DNA of 64,000 bases, taken from NCBI GenBank assembly GCA_001534745.1, contig CP013997.1:1736001-1800000 (forward strand), in the 5' to 3' direction. Below, in pieces: positions 56,428-64,000 of the stretch. The translations under genes were made by a program, and so were the position numbers. Positions within the stretch are counted from its first letter, which is position 1, and every line of letters starts with the position of its first letter. A model generated the notes under the pieces. It saw only the letters and a program-made list of their open reading frames with translations, did not search any database and was not told where the DNA came from. Source of the stretch: Pseudomonas monteilii. Its GTDB lineage: Bacteria; Pseudomonadota; Gammaproteobacteria; Pseudomonadales; Pseudomonadaceae.

Positions 56428-57765
56428 TCATTCACTCCTGATCGCCCAGAGCTGCAGCTCGAGTCCTGGGAACTCCCCGGCGACATGAATCCCGAAGCCA
56501 TGAGCGGTGCTCATGCACGCCCATGCCGGATCGCGTCGGTCCAGTTCGAAGTAGCTGAAGCCGGCATGGAAGGGCAGGTCGCGCGGCGCCACGGGCAGCG
56601 GTAGCAGCGGGATGCCCGGCAATTGCAGAGGGACGAGGGCATTCAACGACTCCAGGGAGGTCACCTTGGCCTTCTGCACGAAGGTCTGGCGCAGGACAGG
56701 AGGTGGCAGGTCGGCGCGTACGGCCAGGATGAATTCGGCGTCTTCGATGAGGCGGCGATCGTCCAGGGTAGTGGTCAGGACGCCATAGCCCAGTGTCTCC
56801 AGGGGCAGAGAAACGGCACGTGGACGCAGGACGGTACTCAAGGCCCGGCGTAAGGTCTCCTGCAGCGGCTTGAACGAGGTGCGCAGGGCATCGTGTTGAT
56901 ACGCCGGATAGGCGTTCGGCAGTCGGCTGTCATCAGTGAAGGTCACCAGTTCGCCACAGACCTGGCTCATGTACAGGTACAGCTGCTCGGGATGGGTCTG
57001 ACGGTGTCGGGTCATGTGCTGGAAGCAGGGCCACCACCGATTCAGGGCTTGCAGCAGATTGAAGTCGCGGATGTCGGCAATACCGGACTGGCCCGATTCA
57101 CCGAGCCGGATTGCCAGGTTGCGTGCGCGCTCACGCAGGGTGTGGGTGATTTCCTCGAGAAAGCGATACAGCGCCGGCGCCGCGCGTACCGACACGCACG
57201 TGGGGTAGAAGTCCTCGTCCAATCGCAAGCTGCCATCCTGGCGACGCTCCAGAATGCGGGCCAGGGCCAGGCGGGTGCAGGCGCTGCTGTCTTCGGTCGT
57301 GCGCTTGAGTTGCAGATTGGGCACCGCCACGTCGATGGACGCCAGGTCGCCATCGGCACTGTGCGTGTCCTTGATATCCTGTGCCTGAGCGACGTAACGC
57401 ACGTCTGCAGCGTCCTCGGGCCAGCTCACTTCGCGGCCACCCTCGTTGCGCAGGGGCAGGCACAGGTAGACCTCGCTGTCCTTGGCGCCGTCATCACGAA
57501 TGTCCAGCGGCGGTGGTGGCGGCAGATCGCCGGGTATGTCGAAGACCGTGCCATCCGGCATGATGCCTCGTGCACGGGTGATGGCGATCTTGCCCAGACT
57601 CAGGTACTCGTCGTTCAGCTGCAGCTCGCTGAAGCCATAGAAGTCTGCATCGAGACTGCACAGGCGCTGATGCAGGGCAGCTTCACTGGCCCGAGCGGCC
57701 TGCTGAAAGTGTTGCGGCCTGACGAACAGGCCTTCGGGCCAGAGAACGGGATTGCGAGAGCTCAT
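56428..57765 (-). CDS. tssK: T6SS baseplate protein TssK
   Basis: 445 residues from the ATG at 57765 (MSSRNPVLWPEGLFVRPQHFQQ). PQHFQQAARASEAALHQRLCSL and the C-terminal FHAGFSYFELDRRDPAWACM are TssK hallmarks. TssK trimers connect the baseplate wedge to the TssLM membrane complex. Gene order tssJ-tssK-tssL is the usual one. Confidence 0.95.
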   Translation of the reverse strand: MSSRNPVLWPEGLFVRPQHFQQAARASEAALHQRLCSLDADFYGFSELQLNDEYLSLGKIAITRARGIMPDGTVFDIPGDLPPPPPLDIRDDGAKDSEVYLCLPLRNEGGREVSWPEDAADVRYVAQAQDIKDTHSADGDLASIDVAVPNLQLKRTTEDSSACTRLALARILERRQDGSLRLDEDFYPTCVSVRAAPALYRFLEEITHTLRERARNLAIRLGESGQSGIADIRDFNLLQALNRWWPCFQHMTRHRQTHPEQLYLYMSQVCGELVTFTDDSRLPNAYPAYQHDALRTSFKPLQETLRRALSTVLRPRAVSLPLETLGYGVLTTTLDDRRLIEDAEFILAVRADLPPPVLRQTFVQKAKVTSLESLNALVPLQLPGIPLLPLPVAPRDLPFHAGFSYFELDRRDPAWACMSTAHGFGIHVAGEFPGLELQLWAIRSE

Positions 57766-57814
57766 GGGCGCTCCGTATCGACATGAGTGAGCGGAAGGAA
57801 AGGGCGCATCCGTG

Positions 57815-58609
57815 TCATCGGTCTTCTTCCTTGAGCAGGAGTTGCGTGTCGTTGACCAGCACCGAGAGCACGATCTGGTGGCCGCGTGGCGGGACACGCA
57901 GCACTTGGCGCCAGGTGGCGTTCTCCTGGTTGCGGTAATCGCCGATCACCGCGATGAAGCGGGTGTCCGGCTCCAAGGGAGCAAAAGGCACGAACTTGAA
58001 CTGGCCTGGCCGCAGCAGATAATCGTCACCGCGAACGTAGCTGCTGCGCAGGGTCTTGGCCGGGTCTTCATCCAGGGGCTGATACAGGCTGTTGCGCAGC
58101 AGTGAGTCATCGCGCAGCTGCAGGATCTTGATGGCCATCGGTGTCGCGACCGGCTCGCTCGCGACAGCTGCCGTATGTGGCAACGTCAAAAGCACCGCCG
58201 TGTCCGCGTAGCTGCCAAGCGCTCCTGTCGCGGACAGCGCATGGGCGGGGAGGGCAGATGGGGCGTCGTCCGATATGCCAGGCGGTAGCGCAGGGAGTTG
58301 ATCCCGCTGGCAATCGAGCGATGGCTGGATGTCGGCCAAGTCGTGGGGATCGCCTGCGCTCAGGCTGACGGCATACGGATCCGACTCGACCGCATGCTCC
58401 CACGCAGGCGAAGGCTCGAGGCTGTGCGGGTTGCTGTTGAGGGTCGGGCTGGCGTTGATGCTGAACGCCACCTGGGTCGGGTGATCCCCAGGTGGGCCGA
58501 TGGGCAGCGAAGGGTCCAAGGCCACTTGGCTCATCCTGCCCAGCGTGGTGCATCCTGTAATGCCCAGCGCAATGACCAGCAGGGGGATCGTCGGCAGCAA
58601 ACGCATCAT
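57815..58609 (-). CDS. tssJ: T6SS outer-membrane lipoprotein TssJ, enlarged
   Basis: 264 residues from the ATG at 58609, which overlaps the fha stop as ATGA; an ATG two codons upstream is also possible. Lipobox LGITGC gives an acylated Cys. The TssJ sandwich is split: NASPTLNSNP near residue 55, and then MAIKILQLRDDSLLRNSLYQPL, FIAVIGDYRNQENATWRQVLRVPP from about 160. Between them is a ~95-residue Pro/Ala/Asp-rich insertion not found in typical ~160-180-residue TssJ proteins. Confidence 0.88.
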   Translation of the reverse strand: MMRLLPTIPLLVIALGITGCTTLGRMSQVALDPSLPIGPPGDHPTQVAFSINASPTLNSNPHSLEPSPAWEHAVESDPYAVSLSAGDPHDLADIQPSLDCQRDQLPALPPGISDDAPSALPAHALSATGALGSYADTAVLLTLPHTAAVASEPVATPMAIKILQLRDDSLLRNSLYQPLDEDPAKTLRSSYVRGDDYLLRPGQFKFVPFAPLEPDTRFIAVIGDYRNQENATWRQVLRVPPRGHQIVLSVLVNDTQLLLKEEDR

Positions 58610-59169
58610 GCACATTCTCCCGGCAGCACCCAGTGGTGCGCAGTCTGCGACAACGGCTTCGACGGGGACGACCGTTCGAGCATGACCAGAGGGTCGTTCA
58701 CGAGGTCGGCCCCGAAGGTCGAGCAGATGTCGGCCCTGATCTCAGTGGGCGCAGAGGCGGGTTGCCAGTCGCCGACCGGCGCATCGTCCAGCCAGGTATC
58801 GAACAGCGACCGTTCATGCCCCAGGACCTGCTCCAGCGATCGGGCATCGGTGTGGGAAAGCTGAACCTGCAGTCGGTAGGGTCCGATGCGAATCTGGTCA
58901 CCTTCGAGCAGGCGCCTGATGCACCCTGCTCCCAGGCTGACACGTTCTTCGTTCAGGAACGTGCGGTGACAGCGGTCGACCACACAGAAGCTGCCCTCCA
59001 GCCAGCGAATTTCGCAATGGATGGGGGCGATGGTCTGCTCAGGGTCATCGAGCAGCCAGTCAGCACCTGCGCTGCCCAGCGTGCCGCCTGTGCAGTCGAA
59101 CAGGCACCGGCTGACGCAGGTGCGCTGCAAGGGATCGAGATCGACGATGCTCAAGCTCAAGGTCTTCAT
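58606..59169 (-). CDS. FHA-domain protein of T6SS (Fha/TagH-like, short)
   Basis: 187 residues from the ATG at 59169, overlapping the tssG stop as ATGA. The FHA fold spans roughly residues 15-95: IHCEIRWLEGSFCVVDRCHRTFLNEERV and GDQIRIGPYRLQVQL, matching the SxxHxxI/TFxNG-type pattern. The C-terminal domain of longer TagH/Fha proteins is missing. FHA proteins bind phosphothreonine and can gate T6SS assembly, but no PpkA/PppA kinase-phosphatase pair is visible in this window. Confidence 0.82.
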   Translation of the reverse strand: MKTLSLSIVDLDPLQRTCVSRCLFDCTGGTLGSAGADWLLDDPEQTIAPIHCEIRWLEGSFCVVDRCHRTFLNEERVSLGAGCIRRLLEGDQIRIGPYRLQVQLSHTDARSLEQVLGHERSLFDTWLDDAPVGDWQPASAPTEIRADICSTFGADLVNDPLVMLERSSPSKPLSQTAHHWVLPGECA

Positions 59170-60182
59170 GCGCGCCCCCGGAATCGTACGGTCGGGCCGG
59201 TTTCCGTCTGGGCCTTCTCGAGGAAGCTGGTCCAGCCCAGGTAGGCACCTTGATGGCGGTGCAGGCAAAAAGATGGCAATGCATGGCGTTTCAGGCGCAG
59301 CTCAAGGTCGTAGGCCAGGCCATCGCGCAGCAGAAAATCGATCAGCGCGCGCAACCGCCCGAACTGGGCACCGCGAGGAAGAAAATCATGCAACTGCGCA
59401 TGATCGAGTTCGCTGATCACCAGCGTGAACTTGCTGCTGCGCGTGCGTGTGCGGCTGCCCACCAGGAATGTCGTGCCCAGTTCGCCGTTGCGACGGCCCA
59501 GGCTCACCCGTTGGGGGATGGCCGTGGTGACCCTGCGCGTTTCGAATTCCCGTATCCGGACATGCTTCAGGTCGAAGCAGTGCGCGATGATCCCCGCGAC
59601 GCTGCCCGGGGCACGGCTTCTGCTGGCGATCACGCCTGCGAAGCTGAGCAATCGACTCCACGGCAGCGCTGTCTCATCGTGCAGCTGGGTATCGTTCAGG
59701 CCCGTCAGGGCGAAGAGATAGCGCGAGAATCCATCACCGGCACCCGGTTGAAAACGGATGTAATAGCGGTACTTGCGCCAGATGCGGTGCAGCAGGCTGA
59801 GCAGGTAGTGGTTGAAGAAATCGAAGAACGCTGGGCGCAGGCCAAGCCCGTGGGCATGCTCGTAGGCCACCTGTTCCAGGTAATAGACCGGCAAGGGCGA
59901 ATCCGTACCGTGCAGCCCCATGAAGGTCGCGCAGACACGGTAACGGTCGGATTGCGCAGGCATGCGCTCGGCCTTGTAGACATCCGCGGCAGGAAAGACC
60001 AGACGCGGGTCGTTGGTGAGCCGCACACGCCGCCTCGTGGCCTCATTCGGCCAACGCGCCTCGAGATCGTCGCCATGCAGCCCGTGCAGGCGCTCGAGCA
60101 ACTGGAAGAAGTTGTATCGATGCGCAGTGGCCAGCAGTGTGTCGGCTAGATCAGCGGTTGCTTGCCGGTCTGGATGGGCCAT
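59166..60182 (-). CDS. tssG: T6SS baseplate protein TssG
   Basis: 338 residues. YNFFQLLERLHGLHG at the N-terminus, FMGLHGTDSPLPVYYLE, FFDFFNHYLLSLLHRIWRKYRYYI and the C-terminal FCLHRHQGAYLGWTSFL are TssG signatures. With TssF and TssE it builds the baseplate wedge. Its start overlaps the tssF 3' end by 37 bases. Confidence 0.95.
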   Translation of the reverse strand: MAHPDRQATADLADTLLATAHRYNFFQLLERLHGLHGDDLEARWPNEATRRRVRLTNDPRLVFPAADVYKAERMPAQSDRYRVCATFMGLHGTDSPLPVYYLEQVAYEHAHGLGLRPAFFDFFNHYLLSLLHRIWRKYRYYIRFQPGAGDGFSRYLFALTGLNDTQLHDETALPWSRLLSFAGVIASRSRAPGSVAGIIAHCFDLKHVRIREFETRRVTTAIPQRVSLGRRNGELGTTFLVGSRTRTRSSKFTLVISELDHAQLHDFLPRGAQFGRLRALIDFLLRDGLAYDLELRLKRHALPSFCLHRHQGAYLGWTSFLEKAQTETGPTVRFRGRA

Positions 60183-61912
60183 GTGTAATGCTCATTGTTG
60201 GTGATGTTGATCACTTCCAGTCGATGGAAGGAATTGATGCTGGCGTACAAGGCGAAGAAGTGGGCGAGCACGCAGCCGAACAGGTACAGATCGCCTTCGC
60301 AGAGAAACGCGGTCTGGTCCAGCTTCAGGCGCGTGCACAGGCCGCGCACGGGCTGCCCTTTGATCAGCCAGTCCAACGGTGCGGTATGCACCTCACGAAT
60401 GCCGTCGAGACGCTTCTGCGTGGCCCGTGCGTGCTGGACGTCATGCAGCGCGGCGAAGTCGTAGGTGCGGATGATGGCCTTGAGGGACTCGACCGAGAGC
60501 AGCGACAGGTAGTTGAGCGACAGGTTGGAGATCAGCGCCCAGTGCGCCTGACCATCCAGTACAGGACGGTAGGGACGGGTCGGTGCACACAGGTTGGTGT
60601 AGGTGGTCAAGGGGGGCGTGGATTCGGTAAGGACGTCGATGTCGCCGATCCCCAGGGCCAAGGGCAGGTCGCGATTGGTGCATGTCAGGTCGATGGAGAC
60701 TGTCTCCAGCTGGCCGATGTACGCATTGGCATCGGCACGCACGAAGGCGATGCGATGGGTCACGCCATCGCCGCGCAGGGACGCGTCGAGTGTGCAGCGG
60801 TAATAGAGCGACGTGCGCCCCTGAAGGTGTTCGATCTCGTGCGCGAACGACTCGAACGCTCGGAAGGTGCGCAACTGCTCGCCCGCCTCTGAACCCGCGC
60901 TCGTACGCGTGCTGACCACATGATCGACGCTGAAGATTTCATACGCGTGCTGCTGGGTGCCTCGAGGCCTGAGTTCGACTTCGGTGGTCTCGCCAGACAG
61001 GTCGATGGGTTCGGCGCTGTGGGAAAACAGATTGACCGCTGGGGTGCAGAACAGACTGAAGTCCGTCTTGCCGATGCGTAGCGTCTCGGGCAGAGGCCGT
61101 GTGAAATGAAAGTCGATGGTCACGCAACGGCTGGATTCGTCAGGCCAGGCGGTGTCCAGGCCGATTAAGGCGAAAAAGTGGAAGCGCTGCGCGAAGATGA
61201 AGTACTCCTGCAAGATCCGATAACCATCGAAGACGTTCTGTGGGTAGGGCAGCAACGCCTCGTCGGGGCTGAATCCGGGAAAGGCGAGGTTGGTGGCAGG
61301 CAGCCGACGGACAGTGCCATTGATCGTGATGTCGATACGGTCGAGGTAGTGGGAAAGCCACAGGTACAGGGTCCGCGCCGTGCCAGTGTCACCGCTCAGG
61401 TGAAGATCCAGGCGCTTACAGTCCAGGCTGCTCAAGGGCCGCTCGACCAGGGTGTGCAGGTCGATGCGGACCCTCGGGCTGCCGGGCGTTCGAATGGCTT
61501 CGGCAGTGTCGAGCCTGAACGGGTGAAGGTTTACCGGCATGCAGGTGCGAAACTCGCAGGGCATCCCGTCCACGGGCCTGGAAAACAGTCGTGAGCCTTT
61601 GGGGATGTGCCGTGATTGACTGAGCGATTGCTTGGAGGGCGTGAACTGAATGACCGTGGCGCTCGGAAGCGGGCGCAGATAGTTGGGCCACAGCAGTTGC
61701 AGCATGGGGTGGGTCAGCTCAGGCAGATCATCTTCCAGCTTGAGCCGCAGCTTGGCCGTCAAGAAGGCGAAGGCTTCCAGCAACCGATTCACGTCTGGGT
61801 CGCTGCCTTCCTGCCCCAGCAGGCGGGCAAGCTGAGGGTTGTCGTGCGCGAAGTCGCTCCCCAGCTCATGCAGGTAGCGCAGTTCTTCGCTGAATCGATC
61901 CTTGAGCGACAT
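60146..61912 (-). CDS. tssF: T6SS baseplate protein TssF
   Basis: 588 residues, family length. N-terminal FSEELRYLHELGSDFAHDNPQLARLLG and LEAFAFLTAKLRLKLEDDLPELTHPMLQLLWPNYLRPLPS (in parts) are diagnostic. It is located between tssE (3-base gap) and tssG (overlap). It dimerises and binds TssG in the baseplate wedge. Confidence 0.96.
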   Translation of the reverse strand: MSLKDRFSEELRYLHELGSDFAHDNPQLARLLGQEGSDPDVNRLLEAFAFLTAKLRLKLEDDLPELTHPMLQLLWPNYLRPLPSATVIQFTPSKQSLSQSRHIPKGSRLFSRPVDGMPCEFRTCMPVNLHPFRLDTAEAIRTPGSPRVRIDLHTLVERPLSSLDCKRLDLHLSGDTGTARTLYLWLSHYLDRIDITINGTVRRLPATNLAFPGFSPDEALLPYPQNVFDGYRILQEYFIFAQRFHFFALIGLDTAWPDESSRCVTIDFHFTRPLPETLRIGKTDFSLFCTPAVNLFSHSAEPIDLSGETTEVELRPRGTQQHAYEIFSVDHVVSTRTSAGSEAGEQLRTFRAFESFAHEIEHLQGRTSLYYRCTLDASLRGDGVTHRIAFVRADANAYIGQLETVSIDLTCTNRDLPLALGIGDIDVLTESTPPLTTYTNLCAPTRPYRPVLDGQAHWALISNLSLNYLSLLSVESLKAIIRTYDFAALHDVQHARATQKRLDGIREVHTAPLDWLIKGQPVRGLCTRLKLDQTAFLCEGDLYLFGCVLAHFFALYASINSFHRLEVINITNNEHYTWPIQTGKQPLI

Positions 61913-61915
61913 GGT

Positions 61916-62326
61916 TCACCTCACACGCATGTAGCGATCGTGCCCGCTGACGAGCAGCTCCAGCTGAAAGGCTTCGAGCTGGTGATTCACCCGCACGTGA
62001 CAATCGAGCCTGAAATGCAAGTCCAGTGGGGCATGGGCGTCGGGCAGTGCCTTGAGCGCCTGTACATGAATGCGCGGTTCGAAACGTTGCAGCATGCGAC
62101 GGATGTCGGCACCCACCTGCAAGAGCAGCTCGCCACGATTCACGTCATGCCCGTTGAAATCGCGCAGGCCCAACTCAGGGCTGCTCTGTGAGCAACCCTG
62201 GCGTGCATTGAGCACGGTCTCGAGATGGCGCTTGATGGCCATGAGCTTGCGGTCTGGATGCTCTTGCCTCGACAGCGTTCGAGGGGTGTCTGGAGCCAGG
62301 CGCAGGCGTTCGAAAAGTCCCGTCAT
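61916..62326 (-). CDS. tssE: T6SS baseplate protein TssE (gp25-like)
   Basis: 136 residues from the ATG at 62326, overlapping the tssC stop as ATGA; upstream in-frame sequence is a shadow. gp25-like features: GLFERLRLAPD, HLETVLNARQGCSQSSPELGLRDFN and IRRMLQRFEPRI, the EPR-type motif that initiates sheath assembly. Confidence 0.93.
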   Translation of the reverse strand: MTGLFERLRLAPDTPRTLSRQEHPDRKLMAIKRHLETVLNARQGCSQSSPELGLRDFNGHDVNRGELLLQVGADIRRMLQRFEPRIHVQALKALPDAHAPLDLHFRLDCHVRVNHQLEAFQLELLVSGHDRYMRVR

Positions 62327-63813
62327 TGCGTGTCTAGCCGCCCGACCAGAGCGATCTCGAAATGCGCGCCCATGTATTTGAAGTGCGGACGTACGGCCAG
62401 GGAGACCTGGTACCAGCCTGGATCGCCTGCCACATCGGACACCTCGATTCTGGCGGCCCGAAGGGGGCGGCGGCTGCGCACATCGGCAGAGGGGTTCTCC
62501 TGGTCCGCTACGTACTGACGGATCCACCTGTTCAGTTCCGACTCCAGATCGCGACGCTCTTTCCAGCTGCCGATCTGCTCGCGCTGCATCACCTTGATGT
62601 AATGGGCCAGCCGGTTGACGATGAACAGATAGGGGAGCTGCGTTCCCAGTTTGTAATTGACCTGCGCTTTCAGCCCTTCCGGGGTCTTCGGAAAGGTCTT
62701 GGGTTTCTGCACGGAGTTGGCAGAGAAGAAGGCGGCATTGTCACTGCCCTTGCGCATCGTCAAGGCGATAAAGCCTTGTTCGGCCAGCTCGAACTCCTTG
62801 CGATCGGAGATCAGCACCTCGGTAGGAATCTTGGCCTGCAATTGACCGAGCGCTTCGTACACATGCACCGGCAGGTCCTCGACGGCACCGCCCGATTGAG
62901 GCCCGATGATGTTCGGACACCAGCGATAGCGGGCGAAGCTGTCATTGATGCAGCTGGCCAGCAGGAATGCCGAGTTGCCCCACAGGTAGCGGTCATGGCA
63001 CCCGTCGATGTCTTCTTCGTAATGGAACGACTCGATCGACTGCTCTTGAGGATGGTAGGCGGAGCGAAGCATGAAACGAGGCCCGGTGAGCGCTACGTAG
63101 CGCGCATCCTCGCTTTCGCGGAAGGCACGCCACTTGGCATGTCGAGGGCCAGCGAACAGATCGCCGATCTCCTTGAGATTGGGCAATCCCTCGAAGCTGG
63201 TGAGGTTGAAGAACTCGGGGGAGGGCGCTGCAATGAAGGGTGCATGCGACATGGCCCCTACGGACGCCACGTAGCTCAGCAGCTTGATGTCCGGGGAGGA
63301 GGGGCCGAAGGTGTAGTTGCCGACCATGGCCGCCACCGGCTCGCCACCGAATTGGCCGTAACCTGTGGTGTAGACATGCTTGTAGAGGCCACTGCAGGTG
63401 ATGTCGGCTGCATTGTCGAAGTCATCCAGCAAATCGGCTTTGCTGACATGCAAGACCTCCATCTGTATGTTTTCACGAAAATCTGTACGGTCGACCAGAA
63501 GTTTCAAGCTGCGCCAGGCGGCTTCAAGTGCCTGGAACGCTGGTTGATGCAGAATGGCATCCATTTGCCGGCTGAGAAGACGGTCCAGCTCGGCGATCAT
63601 TTGATCGGCGCGATGTTTATTGATCAGTTGATCTGGGTCATGACTTTTGAGCAGGTGAGTGATAAAGGCAACGACACCCTGGCGAGCGATGGAGTAGCCC
63701 TCTTGCGCAGGGGATAGTTGCGTCTGCGCCATGATCTGGTCGAGCAAGTTTGGCGTGCTCGTAACAGCGTCTCGTGTATCAATGGCAGGTGTCGTGTTCG
63801 TCGACGTTGGCAT
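62323..63813 (-). CDS. tssC: T6SS contractile sheath large subunit TssC (VipB)
   Basis: 496 residues. LEAAWRSLKLLVDRTDFRENIQMEVL, YGQFGGEPVAAMVGNYTFGPSSPDIKLL, and the C-terminal RPHFKYMGAHFEIALVGRLD are typical. TssC with TssB forms the sheath whose contraction drives the Hcp tube. The ATG at 63813 follows the tssB stop by 14 bases with GGAG in between. Confidence 0.97.
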   Translation of the reverse strand: MPTSTNTTPAIDTRDAVTSTPNLLDQIMAQTQLSPAQEGYSIARQGVVAFITHLLKSHDPDQLINKHRADQMIAELDRLLSRQMDAILHQPAFQALEAAWRSLKLLVDRTDFRENIQMEVLHVSKADLLDDFDNAADITCSGLYKHVYTTGYGQFGGEPVAAMVGNYTFGPSSPDIKLLSYVASVGAMSHAPFIAAPSPEFFNLTSFEGLPNLKEIGDLFAGPRHAKWRAFRESEDARYVALTGPRFMLRSAYHPQEQSIESFHYEEDIDGCHDRYLWGNSAFLLASCINDSFARYRWCPNIIGPQSGGAVEDLPVHVYEALGQLQAKIPTEVLISDRKEFELAEQGFIALTMRKGSDNAAFFSANSVQKPKTFPKTPEGLKAQVNYKLGTQLPYLFIVNRLAHYIKVMQREQIGSWKERRDLESELNRWIRQYVADQENPSADVRSRRPLRAARIEVSDVAGDPGWYQVSLAVRPHFKYMGAHFEIALVGRLDTQ

Positions 63814-63827
63814 GGGACACTCCGTTG

Positions 63828-64000
63828 TCAGCGTGGGGCAGGCGCTTCAAGCGCCACGTCAAGTTCCAGGGCGAGTTGTTTGCGCGTGTGTTCGTCACTC
63901 AATAAATGGTGCAGTTGCTGACGAAACTTCGGTACGTTGCCCAAGGGGCCTTTCAAGGCGACCAGGGCTTCGCGCAGTTCCAGGAGCGCGTTGAGCTCCG
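63828..64000 (-). CDS. tssB: T6SS sheath small subunit TssB (VipA), C-terminal end only
   Basis: About 57 codons, entering from the right edge and ending at the TGA at 63828-63830. The frame reads ELNALLELREALVALKGPLG then NVPKFRQQLHHLL, the conserved C-terminal region of TssB. Position directly before tssC confirms it. The N-terminal two-thirds and any upstream tss genes are outside the window. Confidence 0.95.
   Translation of the reverse strand, partial: ELNALLELREALVALKGPLGNVPKFRQQLHHLLSDEHTRKQLALELDVALEAPAPR

Overview
The window looks like a Pseudomonas chromosome, most likely of the P. putida group. The evidence is the high-GC coding, the core order nuoA/nuoB - aceA - SulP transporter - class-III aminotransferase with its permease - gacA - uvrC - pgsA - tRNA-Gly(GCC), and a P. 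putida-style type VI secretion locus. The species call is an inference from gene order and protein content; no database was searched.

Left, core part (1-13.5 kb): the start of the nuo (complex I) operon on the minus strand; a gap with a near-perfect Fur box; isocitrate lyase aceA with a TGTAGT...ACTACA dyad upstream; a secretin-N-domain-like exported protein; a SulP anion transporter; two small unknown genes; an AmaC-like aminotransferase divergent from an amino-acid permease; a GNAT acetyltransferase; then gacA-uvrC-pgsA and a tRNA-Gly with its own promoter and terminator.

Middle, accessory/catabolic part (13.5-45.5 kb): this begins right after tRNA-Gly, a common integration site, but no integrase was recognised. 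It holds an unknown membrane protein, an ammonium transporter lacking its N-terminal half, and a hyuA-hyuB-MFS operon facing a TetR regulator across a clear palindromic operator. Next come a membrane PQQ dehydrogenase, an SDR and an FCD-type GntR regulator. A tight eight-gene operon follows (ABC binding protein, ATPase, two permeases, DHDPS-like lyase, FAD amine oxidase, aldehyde dehydrogenase, proline-racemase-family enzyme). Its enzyme set matches a hydroxyproline-type route to 2-oxoglutarate, although the racemase homologue has a Ser/Cys instead of a Cys/Cys active site. Then LysR, mmsA, a class-III aminotransferase, a permease-ppsA pair, a UPF0303 protein, a second closely related binding protein and another SDR. 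Both binding-protein genes carry the same TGCA-type dyad upstream, which suggests a shared regulator.

Right part (45.5-64 kb): a minus-strand T6SS locus read as tssB(partial)-tssC-tssE-tssF-tssG-fha-tssJ-tssK-tssL-hcp-vgrG-DUF4123 adaptor-VasX-like effector, followed by a layered immunity array. Many genes overlap by the ATGA pattern. tssA, tssM and tssH (clpV) are not in view and presumably lie to the right. After the full-length effector come three paralogous DUF6708-like membrane proteins (probable immunity proteins) sharing a nearly identical 371-bp 3' block. Between two of them is a 192-residue protein made of only the N- and C-terminal ends of the effector. This looks like an effector-immunity pair duplicated more than once, with one effector copy internally deleted and another lost.
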